Assembly (NCBI GenBank): GCA_023384575.1
Contig: JAHDVP010000004.1
Coordinates: 73,851-137,850 of the forward strand
Direction: 5' to 3'
Source: Acidobacteriota bacterium
Lineage (GTDB): Bacteria; Acidobacteriota; Vicinamibacteria; Vicinamibacterales; JAFNAJ01
DNA: 64,000 nt
Below are positions 25,222 to 35,525 of this stretch, one piece after another. The translations under genes and the position numbers were made by a program. A model generated the notes under the pieces. It saw only the letters and a program-made list of their open reading frames with translations. It was not told the origin of the DNA and ran no database searches. Numbering within the stretch: the stretch's first letter is position 1; every line of letters starts with the position of its first letter.

Positions 25222-27024
25222 ATGGATCCCCTCGACTTCCTTCGCGCGCACGCGCCGTTCGACCGTCTCGACGCCGCCGCCCTGCGGCGCGTGGCCGCGA
25301 CGCTCGAGATCGCGTTTGCGCCGGCGGGCGCCCACGTGCTGCAGCGTGGCGCCGCGCCGGCGCGGTTCCTGTACGTGATTCGCAAGGGCGTCGTGCGCCT
25401 CGAGCGCGACGGCGAGGTCGTGCAGGTGCTCGAAGAGGGCGACACGTTCGGGTTTCCCTCGCTCGTCGGTCGCACGAGCCCGCTCGTCGATGCCGTCGTG
25501 GTGGAAGACGCGCTGCTCTACCAGGTGCCCGAGGCCGAGTTTCGCGCGCTCGTCGAGTCGCCAGGCTTCGCCGAGTTCTTCGTCGTGAGCCTCTCGGAAC
25601 GGCTGCACCGGCACGCCTCGCTGCAGCCGGTGCCCTTCGGCCGGGCTCTCTGGGGCAGTCTCGAGGGCATGCCGCTGGCGCCCGTGCGGTGGATCGCACC
25701 GGGAGAGACCGTGCAGGCCGCGGCGCGCCTGATGCGCGAAGCGGGCGCGAGCGCGATCTTCGTCGAAGGATCACCCCCGGGCATCGTCACCGACTCCGAC
25801 CTGCGCGTGCGGGTGCTCGCCGAGGGGCGTGGACCGTCCACGCCGGTCGGCGAGATCGCCACCCGCCCGGTTGCGACCGTGCCGTCGGGCAGCACCCTGC
25901 TCGAGGCGCTCACGTTCATGCTCGAGCGTCGCGTGCACCACGCGGCGCTCGAGTCGGCAGGCCGCCTCGTCGGGCTGATCACCGACGCCGACCTGTTGCG
26001 GCTCCAGGTGCAGACGCCGCTCTACCTGCTGCGCACCGTCGAGCGCCTCGCGGTCCCCGGCGATCTCCCGACATACGGGCAGGACCTCGCCGCGATGGTC
26101 GGGTCGCTCACGTGGTCCGGCCTCGACGCCTGGCAGGTCGGGCCAATCGTGGCCCGGGTGAACGACGCGCTCGTCGCGCGGCTCATCGCGTTCGTGCAGT
26201 CGACGCTCGGCCCGGCACCCGTTCCGTTTGCCTGGATCGTGTTCGGTTCCGAGGGGCGGCGCGAGCAGACGCTGCTGGCCGACCAGGACCACGCGCTCAC
26301 GTTCTCGGCGGGCGGCGAGGGCGTCGACGCCTACTTCGCGCGCCTCGCGCGGGAGGTCGTGGCCTTGCTGCTCGAAGCCGGGTTCCCGCCGTGCCCGGGC
26401 GGGTACATGGCCACCTCGTGGCGGATGCCGGTCGACGATCTCGCGGCGCGCTTCAGGGCATGGATCCTGAAGCCCGATCCCCAGGGCCTCGTCGATGCCC
26501 TCAACCTCTTCGACTTCCGGCCCGTGGCCGGGGACCTCGACGTCGGCCCGCTCGACGACATCATTGCTGCGGCGGCCCGCGAGCCGAGGTTCCTGGCCCA
26601 CTTCGCGCGCGCGTCGCTCGGGCTCGAGCCACCCCTCGGCGCGTTTCGGCACATCAAGGAGGATCACGGAGGCGTGGACCTCAAGCGTGGCGGCCTCGTG
26701 CCCGTGGCGGGCCTGGCAAGGCTGCTCGCGCTCGAGGCCGGCGCGCGCGACCGCCCGACGCTGGCGCGTCTCGAGGCCGCGGCGGCTGCCGGCACGCTGA
26801 GCCACGAGGGCGCGGCCACGCTCGCGCAGGCGTTCCGGTTCCTCATGCGCCTCCGCCTGACCGATCAACTGCGGCACCTCCGCGCCGGGAGACCGCTCTC
26901 GACGCTCACCCCGCTCGACGCCCTCACGTCGCTCGACCGCGCCTACCTGAAGGACGTCTTCGTCGCCATCCGCGAGGTGCAGCAGGCGACGGCGCTCCGG
27001 TATGCGATTGACCGCCTGGCGTGA
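25222..27024 (+). CDS. Signalling protein with cNMP-binding, CBS-pair and DUF294 nucleotidyltransferase domains
   Basis: 600 aa cytoplasmic protein. A cyclic-nucleotide-binding domain spans about residues 10-130 (GDTFGFPSLVG). A CBS pair spans 150-270, with TDSDLRVRVLAEG and LVGLITDADLLRL at its two ends. The DUF294 nucleotidyltransferase domain (about 290-430) has GSEGRREQTLLADQDHAL, carrying the GS...D-x-D metal-binding pattern, and a DUF294 C-terminal domain follows. The gene overlaps the DnaQ-type exonuclease by 23 bp. Similar pairs sit next to acetate permease genes in proteobacteria, as here. The ligand and target are unknown. Confidence 0.88.
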   Translation: MDPLDFLRAHAPFDRLDAAALRRVAATLEIAFAPAGAHVLQRGAAPARFLYVIRKGVVRLERDGEVVQVLEEGDTFGFPSLVGRTSPLVDAVVVEDALLYQVPEAEFRALVESPGFAEFFVVSLSERLHRHASLQPVPFGRALWGSLEGMPLAPVRWIAPGETVQAAARLMREAGASAIFVEGSPPGIVTDSDLRVRVLAEGRGPSTPVGEIATRPVATVPSGSTLLEALTFMLERRVHHAALESAGRLVGLITDADLLRLQVQTPLYLLRTVERLAVPGDLPTYGQDLAAMVGSLTWSGLDAWQVGPIVARVNDALVARLIAFVQSTLGPAPVPFAWIVFGSEGRREQTLLADQDHALTFSAGGEGVDAYFARLAREVVALLLEAGFPPCPGGYMATSWRMPVDDLAARFRAWILKPDPQGLVDALNLFDFRPVAGDLDVGPLDDIIAAAAREPRFLAHFARASLGLEPPLGAFRHIKEDHGGVDLKRGGLVPVAGLARLLALEAGARDRPTLARLEAAAAAGTLSHEGAATLAQAFRFLMRLRLTDQLRHLRAGRPLSTLTPLDALTSLDRAYLKDVFVAIREVQQATALRYAIDRLA

Positions 27025-27622
27025 CTGGTTCGGGCCGTCGACGTCCTGGGAGCAGGCGGTCTTCTGGGCGCTCGATCTCGAGACGACCGGCCTCGACCCG
27101 ACCCGCGATCACATCATCTCCGCCGCCATGGTGCCGGTGCGTGGTGGGACGATCCGGGTCGGCGAGCGCTGGCACACGTACGTCTGCCCGCCGAAAGGGG
27201 TCCAGTCCTCGCTCGATGCCCTGCGGGTGCATCACATCATGCCTCGAGAGAGCGCTGGCGCGCCGTCGCTCGCCGACGTCGTCCACGGCGTCGATCGACG
27301 ACTGCGCGAGGGGGTGCTCCTCGTCCACTTCGCCACCCTCGACGTCGCCTTCCTGCGCGAGGCCTGTCGCCGCACCGGCCAGCGCTGGATCCGGCCGCCG
27401 GTGGTCGACACGGCGGCGCTGGCCTGGCGGCTGCACCAGCGGGCCACCTGGCCCCGCGAGCCCGCCGCTGAGCCGGACCTCGGCCTGGCCGACGTGCGAG
27501 CCGCCTGCGGGCTGCCGCCCCATCGCGCCCACGACGCGCTGGCCGATGCCGTCGCGACCGCGGAGCTGTTCCTCGTGCTGCGGTCGCGTCTCGACCTGCG
27601 GTCGCTGCGGCAACTGGTCTGA
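27002..27622 (+). CDS. DnaQ-family 3'-5' exonuclease
   Basis: 206 aa DEDDh-type exonuclease related to the DNA polymerase III epsilon subunit. ExoI is DLETTGLDP near residue 25, ExoII is VHFATLDVAFLREA near 108, and ExoIII is the HDALADAVATAELF helix near 178 with the catalytic His and Asp. It overlaps the preceding DUF294 protein by 23 bp, so the two are translated together. A role in replication proofreading is less likely than a small-nucleotide or signalling role, but this is inference from context. Confidence 0.88.
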   Translation: MRLTAWRDWFGPSTSWEQAVFWALDLETTGLDPTRDHIISAAMVPVRGGTIRVGERWHTYVCPPKGVQSSLDALRVHHIMPRESAGAPSLADVVHGVDRRLREGVLLVHFATLDVAFLREACRRTGQRWIRPPVVDTAALAWRLHQRATWPREPAAEPDLGLADVRAACGLPPHRAHDALADAVATAELFLVLRSRLDLRSLRQLV

Positions 27623-27688
27623 CGGCGTGCCTGGCCGCCTGCCTCCCCGGAGGTGATCTCCGGCACCGCCGATTTCGTCTAATCCCAC

Positions 27689-29887
27689 GTGGCGCGTGCT
27701 GTCCGTGCGGTCTGGCTCGTTCCGGTCATCGTGGCCTGGATCCTCGCGGCGGCGACCTCGGCCCGCGCTGATGAGGCCTCGGCCGCCTCCACCCTCACGG
27801 TCGAGCGTGCGGAGGTGGCACCGCGCATCGACGGGGTCCTCGACGACGCCGTGTGGGCGCGGGCACCCTTGTCCACAGGCGACTGGGTGTCCTACAACCC
27901 CACCTACGGCGAACGGCTGCCGCAGCACACCACCGTCTGGGCGGCGTACGACGACCAGTTCCTCTACTTCGCCTTCCACTGCACCGATCCCGATCCGGCC
28001 CGGATCAAGACCAACGTGGCGCGGCGCGACAACATGTGGAACGACGACTGGGTTGGCCTGAAGCTCGACGCGATGGGCGACGGCCAGACGTCGTACGACA
28101 TGTTCGTCAATCCGAGCGGCGTGCAGGGCGACATCCTGACGAGCGCGGCCCGCGGCGAGAGCTCGTCGGTCGACTGGGTGTGGGACAGCGCGGCGCGGCT
28201 CACCGCGGACGGCTACACCGTCGAGATCCGTCTGCCGCTGCAGAGCGTTCGCTTCAAGAGCGGAGCGGTCGTGCCCATGCGCGTCCTGTTCTGGCGCCGC
28301 GTCAGCCGCCTGGGCGTCTCGGTCGCGTGGCCGGAACTGCCGCCGGGCTCGTCCTCGTTCGAGCGCCAGGCTGGGATGGCGGTGGCCAACCTCACGTGGC
28401 CCGGGGTGCGCGAGGTCATCCCGAGCGTGACGCAGTCGGTTGACCAGATCAGGTCGGCACCCGGTCGCTGGTCGGGCGCCGCCGGGCGGACGAACGTCGG
28501 TGCCAGCGTGAAGTTCGGCCTGACGTCGGCCGTGACGCTCGACGGCACGATCAACCCCGATTTCAGCCAGGTCGAGAGCGACGCCTTCCAGATGCAGGTG
28601 AACCAGCGCTTCCCGGTGTTCTTCAGCGAGAAGCGTCCGTTCTTCATGGAGGGCATGGGCGTGTTCGAGCTCGCCGGCACGGGGGGCGACGGTAACATGC
28701 AGACGGCCGTCCACACGCGGCGCATCGTCGATCCCGACCTCGGGGTGAAGCTGTCGGGCACCCTCGGCCGGGTGACCTTCGGGACGATTACGGCGGCCGA
28801 CAGCGCGCCGGCGCGGCTCGACCCCTCGCTCGACGGGCGGCGCAAGCTGTTCAACGTCGCGCGCGCCACCTACGGGCTCGGGCCGGCGAGCTACGTGGGC
28901 GTCCTCTTCACGGACACGTCGCTCGGCGGCGTGTCGAACAGGGTGGCCGGTGGCGACGCGTCGCTCAAGCGGGGCCGACAGCGGCTGAGTGCGACGTTCT
29001 TGCGGTCGGCGTCGACGGCAGACGGCGACCGCCGCTCTGGTGCGATGGCGCAGGCCATGTACACCTACGACACGCGCCGGTTCAACGTCGGCGCGCAGGT
29101 CGAGCACTACGACGAGGACTTCGAGCTCGACACCGCGTTCTACCGGCGGACCGGCACGACGGGCGGATGGGCGTACGCCGGGCTCAACTTCTACCCTCAC
29201 GCCGCGCAGGTGTCGTGGGTCAGGCGGGTCAACCCGTTCGTGTTCGCCCAGTACGTGCACGACCGGCCGCAGGGTGGCGCCGACGAGGTCGTCGTGTACG
29301 GCCTGCGCGCAAACCTCACGCGCAATGGGAGCCTCCGGGGCGACATCATTCGTGCCCGGGAGGCCTGGGCCCACCAGACCTACGACACGCCGTTCTACCG
29401 GTTGCAGGGCAGCATGCAGGTGACGCGGTGGCTCTACCTGAGCGGCCAGCTCAGGACCGGCGAAGAGCTGTTCTACGATGCCGCTCGCCCGTTCACCGGC
29501 CCCTCCGGCCTCCAGGCGCTCACCCTGACCTGGCAGCCCAGCGCGCGCTTCGCGCAGGACCTCAGCCTCCGGCGCCAGACGCTGGACGAGCCAGAGGGCG
29601 GCCCCCGGGTGTACGACGTCCGCATCGTGAACTCGAAGACGTCCTACCAGTTCACGTTGCGGATGGCCGTACGCGGGATTCTGCAGTACGACAGCTCGCG
29701 CCATCGCGTGCTCTCGGATCTCCTCGCGTCGTACGAGGTGCGCCCCGGGACCGTGTTCTACGCGGGGTATGGCGCGCTCTTCGAGAAGCGCGACTATCGT
29801 GACGAGCGGTGGGTCGCCGGCGAGGGAGGCTACCTCGGCACGGGCCGCGGCCTGTTCTTGAAGGCATCCTACCTGCACCGCTTCTGA
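27689..29887 (+). CDS. DUF5916-type protein with family-9-like carbohydrate-binding domain
   Basis: 732 aa exported protein. A signal peptide (1-27, ending ARAD) precedes a CBM9-like beta-sandwich (about 38-215: APRIDGVLDDAVWARA, WAAYDDQFLYFAFHCTDPDP). The DUF5916 region follows (about 235-732), rich in alternating aromatic/polar strands and ending in YLHRF, as outer-membrane beta-barrels do. The QVNQRFPVFFSEKRPFFMEG motif is typical of the family. The start is a GTG with TCTAAT 5 nt before it. It sits between the DUF294/exonuclease pair and the acetate operon. Function unknown; surface or outer-membrane location inferred. Confidence 0.88.
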   Translation: MARAVRAVWLVPVIVAWILAAATSARADEASAASTLTVERAEVAPRIDGVLDDAVWARAPLSTGDWVSYNPTYGERLPQHTTVWAAYDDQFLYFAFHCTDPDPARIKTNVARRDNMWNDDWVGLKLDAMGDGQTSYDMFVNPSGVQGDILTSAARGESSSVDWVWDSAARLTADGYTVEIRLPLQSVRFKSGAVVPMRVLFWRRVSRLGVSVAWPELPPGSSSFERQAGMAVANLTWPGVREVIPSVTQSVDQIRSAPGRWSGAAGRTNVGASVKFGLTSAVTLDGTINPDFSQVESDAFQMQVNQRFPVFFSEKRPFFMEGMGVFELAGTGGDGNMQTAVHTRRIVDPDLGVKLSGTLGRVTFGTITAADSAPARLDPSLDGRRKLFNVARATYGLGPASYVGVLFTDTSLGGVSNRVAGGDASLKRGRQRLSATFLRSASTADGDRRSGAMAQAMYTYDTRRFNVGAQVEHYDEDFELDTAFYRRTGTTGGWAYAGLNFYPHAAQVSWVRRVNPFVFAQYVHDRPQGGADEVVVYGLRANLTRNGSLRGDIIRAREAWAHQTYDTPFYRLQGSMQVTRWLYLSGQLRTGEELFYDAARPFTGPSGLQALTLTWQPSARFAQDLSLRRQTLDEPEGGPRVYDVRIVNSKTSYQFTLRMAVRGILQYDSSRHRVLSDLLASYEVRPGTVFYAGYGALFEKRDYRDERWVAGEGGYLGTGRGLFLKASYLHRF

Positions 29888-30202
29888 CCGCAGGCATCCT
29901 CGCGTCCTCACTCCCCGCGTCCCCACTCCCCGCGTCCCCTTGCGTTCCGGCCGCAATCTGGGCACACTTTCACGACTTCCGTCAGCGTCTGCCGGACCCT
30001 GGTCCGGAACTCACGCGTGTCGAGGGCGCCAAGCCTCGTCGAACGTCCGGCCGTCGGAACCGGGAGTGGCGGCGTCGACACGCGTGAGATCCGCACTGGC
30101 CGAGGGCGGCCTGCCGGTCGTTCCGCGGGCCGGGCGCCCGGGTGTCGGCCCCGCGCCGAGGGGCGCAGCGGGGTCGTGGGGCGTTCGCCACTGGGAGGTG
30201 TC
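29888..30202. other. Intergenic region before the acetate operon with inverted repeats
   Basis: It contains a direct repeat of ACTCCCCGCGTCCCC (29910-29945) and a 14-bp perfect inverted repeat, CTCACGCGTGTCGA at 30010-30023 and TCGACACGCGTGAG at 30075-30088. The two arms share an ACGCGTG core and lie 115-193 bp upstream of the DUF485 gene. They could be operator half-sites for regulation of acetate uptake. No gene is visible in this stretch. Confidence 0.5.
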
Positions 30203-30505
30203 ATGAAGCGCAGCGTCGAAGAGATGCTGGCGTCAGCCGAGTTCAGGCATCTGGTCGCGCGACGATGGCGGGTGTCGATTGCCCTCACCGTCGCGTTGTT
30301 CGTGACCTACTACGGCTTCATCCTGCTCGTGGCGCTCGACCGCACGTTGCTCGCGCAGCGCATCGGCGAGGTGACGACGCTCGGCATCCCGCTCGGCGTG
30401 TCCGTCATCCTCGTGTCGTGGGTGCTCACGGCCGTGTACGTGGTCTGGGCGAACCGGTCGTACGACGCCGAGGTCGCCAGGCTGCGGCAACTGCTGCGCG
30501 AGTGA
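30203..30505 (+). CDS. DUF485 membrane protein of the acetate permease operon
   Basis: 100 aa small inner-membrane protein with two helices (about 24-46 and 60-84). The N-terminal block EEMLASAEFRHLVARRWRVS is typical of DUF485 (YjcH). It is encoded 4 bp upstream of the actP-type permease, the standard yjcH-actP arrangement. GGGAGGTG supports the start; the frame is open further upstream but non-coding in character. It probably assists the permease. Confidence 0.9.
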   Translation: MKRSVEEMLASAEFRHLVARRWRVSIALTVALFVTYYGFILLVALDRTLLAQRIGEVTTLGIPLGVSVILVSWVLTAVYVVWANRSYDAEVARLRQLLRE

Positions 30506-30509
30506 GGCG

Positions 30510-32048
30510 ATGGAGACGACCCTCGGCACGCCGACCGCGTCGGCCATCACCTTCTTCTTCCTGATCGTCGCGTTGACGCTGGCGGTGACGTACTGGGCGG
30601 CGCGGCGCACCCGGTCGACGCGCGAGTTCTATGCGGCCGGCCGCAGCGTGAGCGCGCTGCAGAACGGGTTCGCGCTCGCGGGCGACTACATGAGCGCCGC
30701 GTCGTTTCTCGGGATCGCCGGCCTCGTGGCGCTCCGCGGGTACGACGGGATGATCTACGCGACGGGCTGGCTCGTGGGCTGGCCGGCGCTGATGTTCCTG
30801 GTCGCCGAGCCGCTGCGCAATCTCGGTAAGTACACGTTCGCCGACGTCGTGGCCTACCGGCTGCGCCAGACGCCGGTGCGCATCGCGTCGGCCATCGGCG
30901 GCATCCTGACGGTGCTCTTCTACACCATCGCGCAGATGGTCGGGTCGGGCAACCTGATCATGCTGATGTTCGGGCTGTCGTACGAGATCTCGGTCGTGCT
31001 CGTGGGCGCGACCATGCTCGCCTACGTGCTCTTCGGCGGGATGATCGCGACCACGTGGGTGCAGATCATCAAGGCGGTGCTGCTGCTGGCCGGCGTCTCG
31101 CTGCTGACGGGGCTCGTGCTGGCCGAGTTCCAGTTCAGCCCGGGCGCGCTGTACGCGGCCGTGGTCGAGCAGTACGGGCAGGCGGCCCTCGAGCCGGGCG
31201 GCCTCGTCACGAACCCGCTCGACGCCGTCTCGCTCGGCCTCGCGCTCATGCTGGGGGTGCTCGGCCTGCCGCACATCCTGATGCGCTTCTACACCGTCCC
31301 CGACGCGCGTGCGGCGCGCCTGTCGGTCCTGTACGCGACCGGCCTCATCGGCTACTTCTACATCATCATCCCCCTCGTCGGCTTCGGCGCCGCGGCGCTC
31401 GTCGGGCGCGACGTCATCGCCGGCATCGACGCCGGCGGGAACATGGCCGCTCCGCTCGTCGCCGAGCAGCTCGGGGGCACGCCGTTTCTGGGCTTCATCG
31501 CGGCCGTCGCCTTCGCGACGATCCTCGCCGTCGTGGCCGGGCTGACGCTGGCCGGCGCGTCGGCCCTCTCACACGACATCTACGTGTCGGTGGTCAAGAA
31601 GGGCCAGGCGACCGAGCGCGAGCAGGTGCGCGTCGCGCGCTGGGCGACGGTCGTCTTCGGTGCCCTCGCGGTGCTGCTCGGCGTCGTCTTCAAGGGCCAG
31701 AACGTGGCCTTCATGGTCGGCCTCGCGTTCGCGATTGCCTGCAGCGCCAACTTCCCGGCCCTGCTGCTGTCGATCGTCTGGCGGCGGTTCACGACCGCGG
31801 CCGCAGTCGCCTCGATCCTCTCGGGCGCGACGCTCGCCGTCGGGCTCATCGTGCTGAGCCCGACCGTCTGGGTCGACGTGCTGGGCTACCCATCGGCCCT
31901 GTTCGGGCTGCGGAACCCGGCCATCGTCTCGATGACGGTGGCGTTCCTGGTGGGCATCGGGGTGTCGCTCGCCACGCGCGAGCCCCGCGCCGCGACGATG
32001 TTCGACGAGGAGAAGCTGCGGACCTACCTGGGCGTCGGCGCGGAGTGA
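30510..32048 (+). CDS. actP: Acetate/cation symporter, solute:sodium symporter family
   Basis: 512 aa permease with about 13 membrane helices. The family features are FYAAGRSVSALQNGFALAGD (residues 34-53) with its SAASFLG continuation and GLPHILMRFYTVPDARAAR near 250. Its placement between a DUF485 gene and acs identifies acetate or a similar short carboxylate as the likely substrate, taken up with Na+ or H+. The previous stop is only 4 bp away, so translation is probably coupled. Confidence 0.9.
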   Translation: METTLGTPTASAITFFFLIVALTLAVTYWAARRTRSTREFYAAGRSVSALQNGFALAGDYMSAASFLGIAGLVALRGYDGMIYATGWLVGWPALMFLVAEPLRNLGKYTFADVVAYRLRQTPVRIASAIGGILTVLFYTIAQMVGSGNLIMLMFGLSYEISVVLVGATMLAYVLFGGMIATTWVQIIKAVLLLAGVSLLTGLVLAEFQFSPGALYAAVVEQYGQAALEPGGLVTNPLDAVSLGLALMLGVLGLPHILMRFYTVPDARAARLSVLYATGLIGYFYIIIPLVGFGAAALVGRDVIAGIDAGGNMAAPLVAEQLGGTPFLGFIAAVAFATILAVVAGLTLAGASALSHDIYVSVVKKGQATEREQVRVARWATVVFGALAVLLGVVFKGQNVAFMVGLAFAIACSANFPALLLSIVWRRFTTAAAVASILSGATLAVGLIVLSPTVWVDVLGYPSALFGLRNPAIVSMTVAFLVGIGVSLATREPRAATMFDEEKLRTYLGVGAE

Positions 32049-32070
32049 GGTCCGAACGAATCGCCCGGGC

Positions 32071-32076
32071 TACAAT
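32071..32076 (+). promoter_or_regulatory. Possible own -10 element of acs
   Basis: TACAAT lies 101 bp before the acs GTG within the 129-bp actP-acs gap. It would allow acs to be transcribed apart from actP. No good -35 was found. Confidence 0.4.
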
Positions 32077-32177
32077 CGGCGGGCAGCACCAGCAGGTTCA
32101 TCCGTGGGTGGGTCGGCGGCCACCGGCCGCCAGCCGCCAGCACGACCCGTATCGGCCTCTCGAGGGAGCACGACACC

Positions 32178-34130
32178 GTGAGCGACGCCGCCTATCCCGT
32201 GAAGCCCGCAATCGCGCAGCGGGCGCACATCAACAGCTTCGACGAGTACCAGCGGCTCTACCGCCTGTCGCTCGACAACCCCGAGTGGTTCTGGGGCGAG
32301 CAGGCGAAGACGCTCACCTGGTTCCACCCGTGGCAGTCGGTGCTCGACGCCGACTACGAGGAGGTCGACTTCGCCTGGTTCTCGGGCGGCCGTCTCAACG
32401 CGAGCTTCAACTGCGTCGACCGGCACCTGCCGACGGCCGGCGACCGGACGGCCATCATCTGGGTGGGTGACGAGCCGGGCGAGTACCGCCGCATCTCGTA
32501 CCGAGAGCTCAAGCACCAGGTGTGTCGCGTGGCGAACGTCCTGCTGCACCACGGCGTCAAGAAGGGCGATCGCGTGTGCATCTACCTGACGATGATGCCG
32601 GAGCTCGTGTACGCGATGCTGGCTTGCGCACGCATCGGCGCCGTGCACTCTGTGGTCTTCGGCGGGTTCAGTGCCGATTCGCTGCGCGATCGCATCGTCG
32701 ATGCCCGGTGCCGCGTCGTGGTGACGGCGAACGAGGGACTGAGGGGCGGTCGAGCGGTGCCGCTCAAGAAGACCGTGGACCGCGCCGTCGAGGGCATGGC
32801 GATGGTCGACACCGTGCTCGTCGCCCGCCGCACCGACGCCGACGTCGACATGGCTCCCGGCCGCGACCACTGGCTCGACGAGGAATGTCACCGTCAGCGC
32901 TCGACGTGCACGAACGAGTGGATGGGGGCGGAGGACCCGCTGTTCGTCCTGTACACATCCGGCAGCACGGGCAAGCCCAAAGGGCTGCTGCACACGACGG
33001 GCGGCTACCTCACCTACGCGGCCTACACGCACCGCCTCGTCTTCGACTACCACCCGGGCGACATTTACTTCTGTGCGGCCGACATCGGCTGGATCACCGG
33101 ACACAGCTACATCGTCTACGGGCCGCTCGCCAACGGAGCGACGACCGTGATGTTCGAGTCGACGCCCGTCTATCCCGACCCGGGCCGCTACTGGCGCATC
33201 GTCGACGACCTCGGCGTCAACGTGATCTACACGGCGCCGACCGCGCTGCGCGCGCTCGCGCAGAAGGGCGACGAGTGGGTGAAGCGATACTCGCGCCAGT
33301 CACTGCGCATCCTCGGCACGGTGGGCGAGCCCATCAACCCCGAGATCTGGAAGTGGTACCACGATGTGGTTGGCGACGGCCGCTGCACCGTGGTCGACAC
33401 GTGGTGGCAGACCGAGACGGGTGGCATCCTGATCACGCCCCTGCCAGGGGCCACGCCGACCAAACCGGGCTCGGCGACGCTGCCCTTCTTCGGCGTGAAG
33501 CCGGTGGTCGTCGACGCGACGACCGGTGCGCCCATCGAGGGCAACGGCGTGTCGGGCGCCTTGTGTCTGGCCTCGCCGTGGCCCGGGCAGGCCCGGACGG
33601 TGCACGGCGATCACCAGCGGTTCCGGGAGACCTACTTCAGCCAGTACCCCGGGTATTACTTCACCGGCGACGGCGTACGGCGTGACGAAGACGGGTACTA
33701 CTGGATCACCGGGCGCATCGACGACGTGCTGAACGTGTCGGGCCATCGTATCGGCACGGCGGAGGTGGAGAGCGCCCTCGTGTCGCACGAGGCGGTCGCG
33801 GAGGCTGCGGTCGTCGGCTACCCGCACGAGATCAAGGGCCAGGGCATCTACGCGTACGTCCTGCTCCGCGCCGGGTACGAGGACGCGGGCGAGGAGCAGC
33901 TCGTCGGCGCGCTCAAGCAGCAGGTGCGCAACGCCATCGGCGCGTTCGCCGCGCCCGACATCGTCCACATCGCGTCGGGCCTGCCGAAGACGCGCAGCGG
34001 CAAGATCATGCGGCGCGTCCTGCGCAAGGTCGCCTCTTCGGAGTACGACGGCCTCGGCGATCTGACGACGCTCGCCGAACCGGAGGTCGTGCAGCGGCTG
34101 ATCGACGAGCACCGCGAGCGGATGGCGTGA
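32178..34130 (+). CDS. acs: Acetyl-CoA synthetase
   Basis: 650 aa AMP-forming enzyme converting acetate, ATP and CoA to acetyl-CoA. The N-terminal block ([20 protein letters not shown]) belongs to the Acs family. The AMP-binding signature [12 protein letters not shown] is near residue 258 and WWQTETGG near 414. The C-terminal [11 protein letters not shown] contains the catalytic lysine that is the regulatory acetylation site in this family. The GTG start has GGGAG upstream. It follows DUF485-actP, forming an acetate uptake/activation module. Confidence 0.96.
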   Translation: MSDAAYPVKPAIAQRAHINSFDEYQRLYRLSLDNPEWFWGEQAKTLTWFHPWQSVLDADYEEVDFAWFSGGRLNASFNCVDRHLPTAGDRTAIIWVGDEPGEYRRISYRELKHQVCRVANVLLHHGVKKGDRVCIYLTMMPELVYAMLACARIGAVHSVVFGGFSADSLRDRIVDARCRVVVTANEGLRGGRAVPLKKTVDRAVEGMAMVDTVLVARRTDADVDMAPGRDHWLDEECHRQRSTCTNEWMGAEDPLFVLYTSGSTGKPKGLLHTTGGYLTYAAYTHRLVFDYHPGDIYFCAADIGWITGHSYIVYGPLANGATTVMFESTPVYPDPGRYWRIVDDLGVNVIYTAPTALRALAQKGDEWVKRYSRQSLRILGTVGEPINPEIWKWYHDVVGDGRCTVVDTWWQTETGGILITPLPGATPTKPGSATLPFFGVKPVVVDATTGAPIEGNGVSGALCLASPWPGQARTVHGDHQRFRETYFSQYPGYYFTGDGVRRDEDGYYWITGRIDDVLNVSGHRIGTAEVESALVSHEAVAEAAVVGYPHEIKGQGIYAYVLLRAGYEDAGEEQLVGALKQQVRNAIGAFAAPDIVHIASGLPKTRSGKIMRRVLRKVASSEYDGLGDLTTLAEPEVVQRLIDEHRERMA

Positions 34131-34333
34131 ATCGGACCGAGTTGGCCCCAAGTTGCCAATCCGGCTGGCGGCTGACGACTGGCGGCCTCGTTGGAGAAAT
34201 CGACGATTGGACGACTGACCGTCGCTTCACGCCCAGTGAGGTCACCGTTCACGGAGAAGACGGCGATCTTCACCGTGCTGGCCGGGAGCCGCCGGTCGGT
34301 CGTCGCAAGCCGACTATCGGGCTGGGACTCACC

Positions 34334-34354
34334 GTGAGGGCTTCGCTCCCTCAC
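34334..34354. terminator. Hairpin at the prfA 3' end
   Basis: GTGAGGG and CCCTCAC form a 7-bp stem around CTTCGCT, and the prfA stop codon lies inside the right arm. There is no T-run. It could end transcription from either side of the acs/prfA convergence. The rest of 34131-34333 has no recognisable content. Confidence 0.4.
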
Positions 34355-35442
34355 GTCGTCGCGCCGCTCTCGGTGGCTTCCCTCAGGCGTTCGGCGAGGA
34401 AGTGCGAGACGACCTTGTCGAGCAGTTCGTCGAGCTCACCGTTGAGCACGCCCGTGAGCTGGTGGGTCGTGAAGTTGATGCGGTGGTCGGTGATCCGGCT
34501 CTGCGGGAAGTTGTAGGTCCGGATCTTCTCGGATCGCTCGCCCGTGCCGACCTGGCTGCGCCGATCCTTCGCGATGGCGTCCTGCTGCTTGCGCATCTCG
34601 ATCTCGTAGAGGCGCGCGCGCAGCACCTTCATCGCCTTCGCCCGGTTCTTGATCTGCGATTTCTCGTCCTGCTGCGACACGACGAGTCCGGTCGGGATGT
34701 GCGTGAGGCGCACGGCCGAGTAGGTCGTGTTGACGCTCTGGCCGCCCGGCCCGCTCGAGCAGAACGTGTCGATCCGCAGGTCCTTCGGGTCGATCTGGAC
34801 GTCGACCTCCTCCGCCTCCGGCAGGACCGCCACCGTGGCCGTCGACGTGTGGATGCGGCCGCTCGCCTCGGTCGCCGGCACGCGCTGCACGCGGTGGACG
34901 CCGCTCTCGTACTTGAGGCGGCTGTAGACCTGGCGGCCCTCGATGATGGCGATGACCTCCTTGAGACCGCCGGCCTCGGCGTCGCTCTGCGACATCAGCT
35001 CGAGACGCCAGCCCTGCCGCTCCGCGAAGCGCGAGTACATGCGGAAGAGATCGGCGGCGAAGAGCGCCGCCTCCTCGCCGCCGGTACCGGCCCGGATCTC
35101 GAGCATGACGTTCTTCTCGTCGTTCGGATCCTTGGGCACGAGCAACAGCTTGATCCGTTGCTCGAGCGCGTCGCGCCGGCCCGTGAGCGTGTCGAGCTCC
35201 TCGCGGGCGAGCTGTGCCATCTCAGCATCGCCGGACCGGACCAGATCCTCGGCCTGGGCGATCTGATCGACGATCGAGCGGTAGTCGCGACCGCAGTCGA
35301 CGAGCTCCTCGATTTCGGCGATCGCCTTCGAGTGTGTGCGGAACTCGCCCGGATCGGCCTGGACCGACGAATCGGCGATGAGCGCCGTGAGCTTGTCGTA
35401 CCTGGCCTCGACGGCCGCGAGCTTCTCGATCAGATCTGCCAT
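34351..35442 (-). CDS. prfA: Peptide chain release factor 1
   Basis: 363 aa factor that releases peptides at UAA and UAG. The codon-recognition tripeptide is PAT in [13 protein letters not shown], the RF1 signature, distinguishing it from RF2. The GGQ motif is in [20 protein letters not shown], with the glutamine being the PrmC methylation target. The N-terminal helical domain starts at [15 protein letters not shown]. An open frame continues upstream of 35442 but without RF1 character. Because the organism also uses UGA for selenocysteine, discrimination by RF1/RF2 is relevant here. Confidence 0.96.
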   Translation of the reverse strand: MADLIEKLAAVEARYDKLTALIADSSVQADPGEFRTHSKAIAEIEELVDCGRDYRSIVDQIAQAEDLVRSGDAEMAQLAREELDTLTGRRDALEQRIKLLLVPKDPNDEKNVMLEIRAGTGGEEAALFAADLFRMYSRFAERQGWRLELMSQSDAEAGGLKEVIAIIEGRQVYSRLKYESGVHRVQRVPATEASGRIHTSTATVAVLPEAEEVDVQIDPKDLRIDTFCSSGPGGQSVNTTYSAVRLTHIPTGLVVSQQDEKSQIKNRAKAMKVLRARLYEIEMRKQQDAIAKDRRSQVGTGERSEKIRTYNFPQSRITDHRINFTTHQLTGVLNGELDELLDKVVSHFLAERLREATESGATT

Positions 35443-35525
35443 GGGTTCAGCGGTGAGCGCGCCCGCAGGCCAGCGGCGCTGCCGGCGCGGCGGTCTTCCG
35501 GCGGAGCGACCGTGAGTGTGACATG

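Noticed and set aside
27678-27688. TCTAAT as a leaderless promoter for the DUF5916 gene
   Set aside because: The hexamer lacks the conserved second-position A and the spacing is 5 nt before a GTG; too weak to count with the others.
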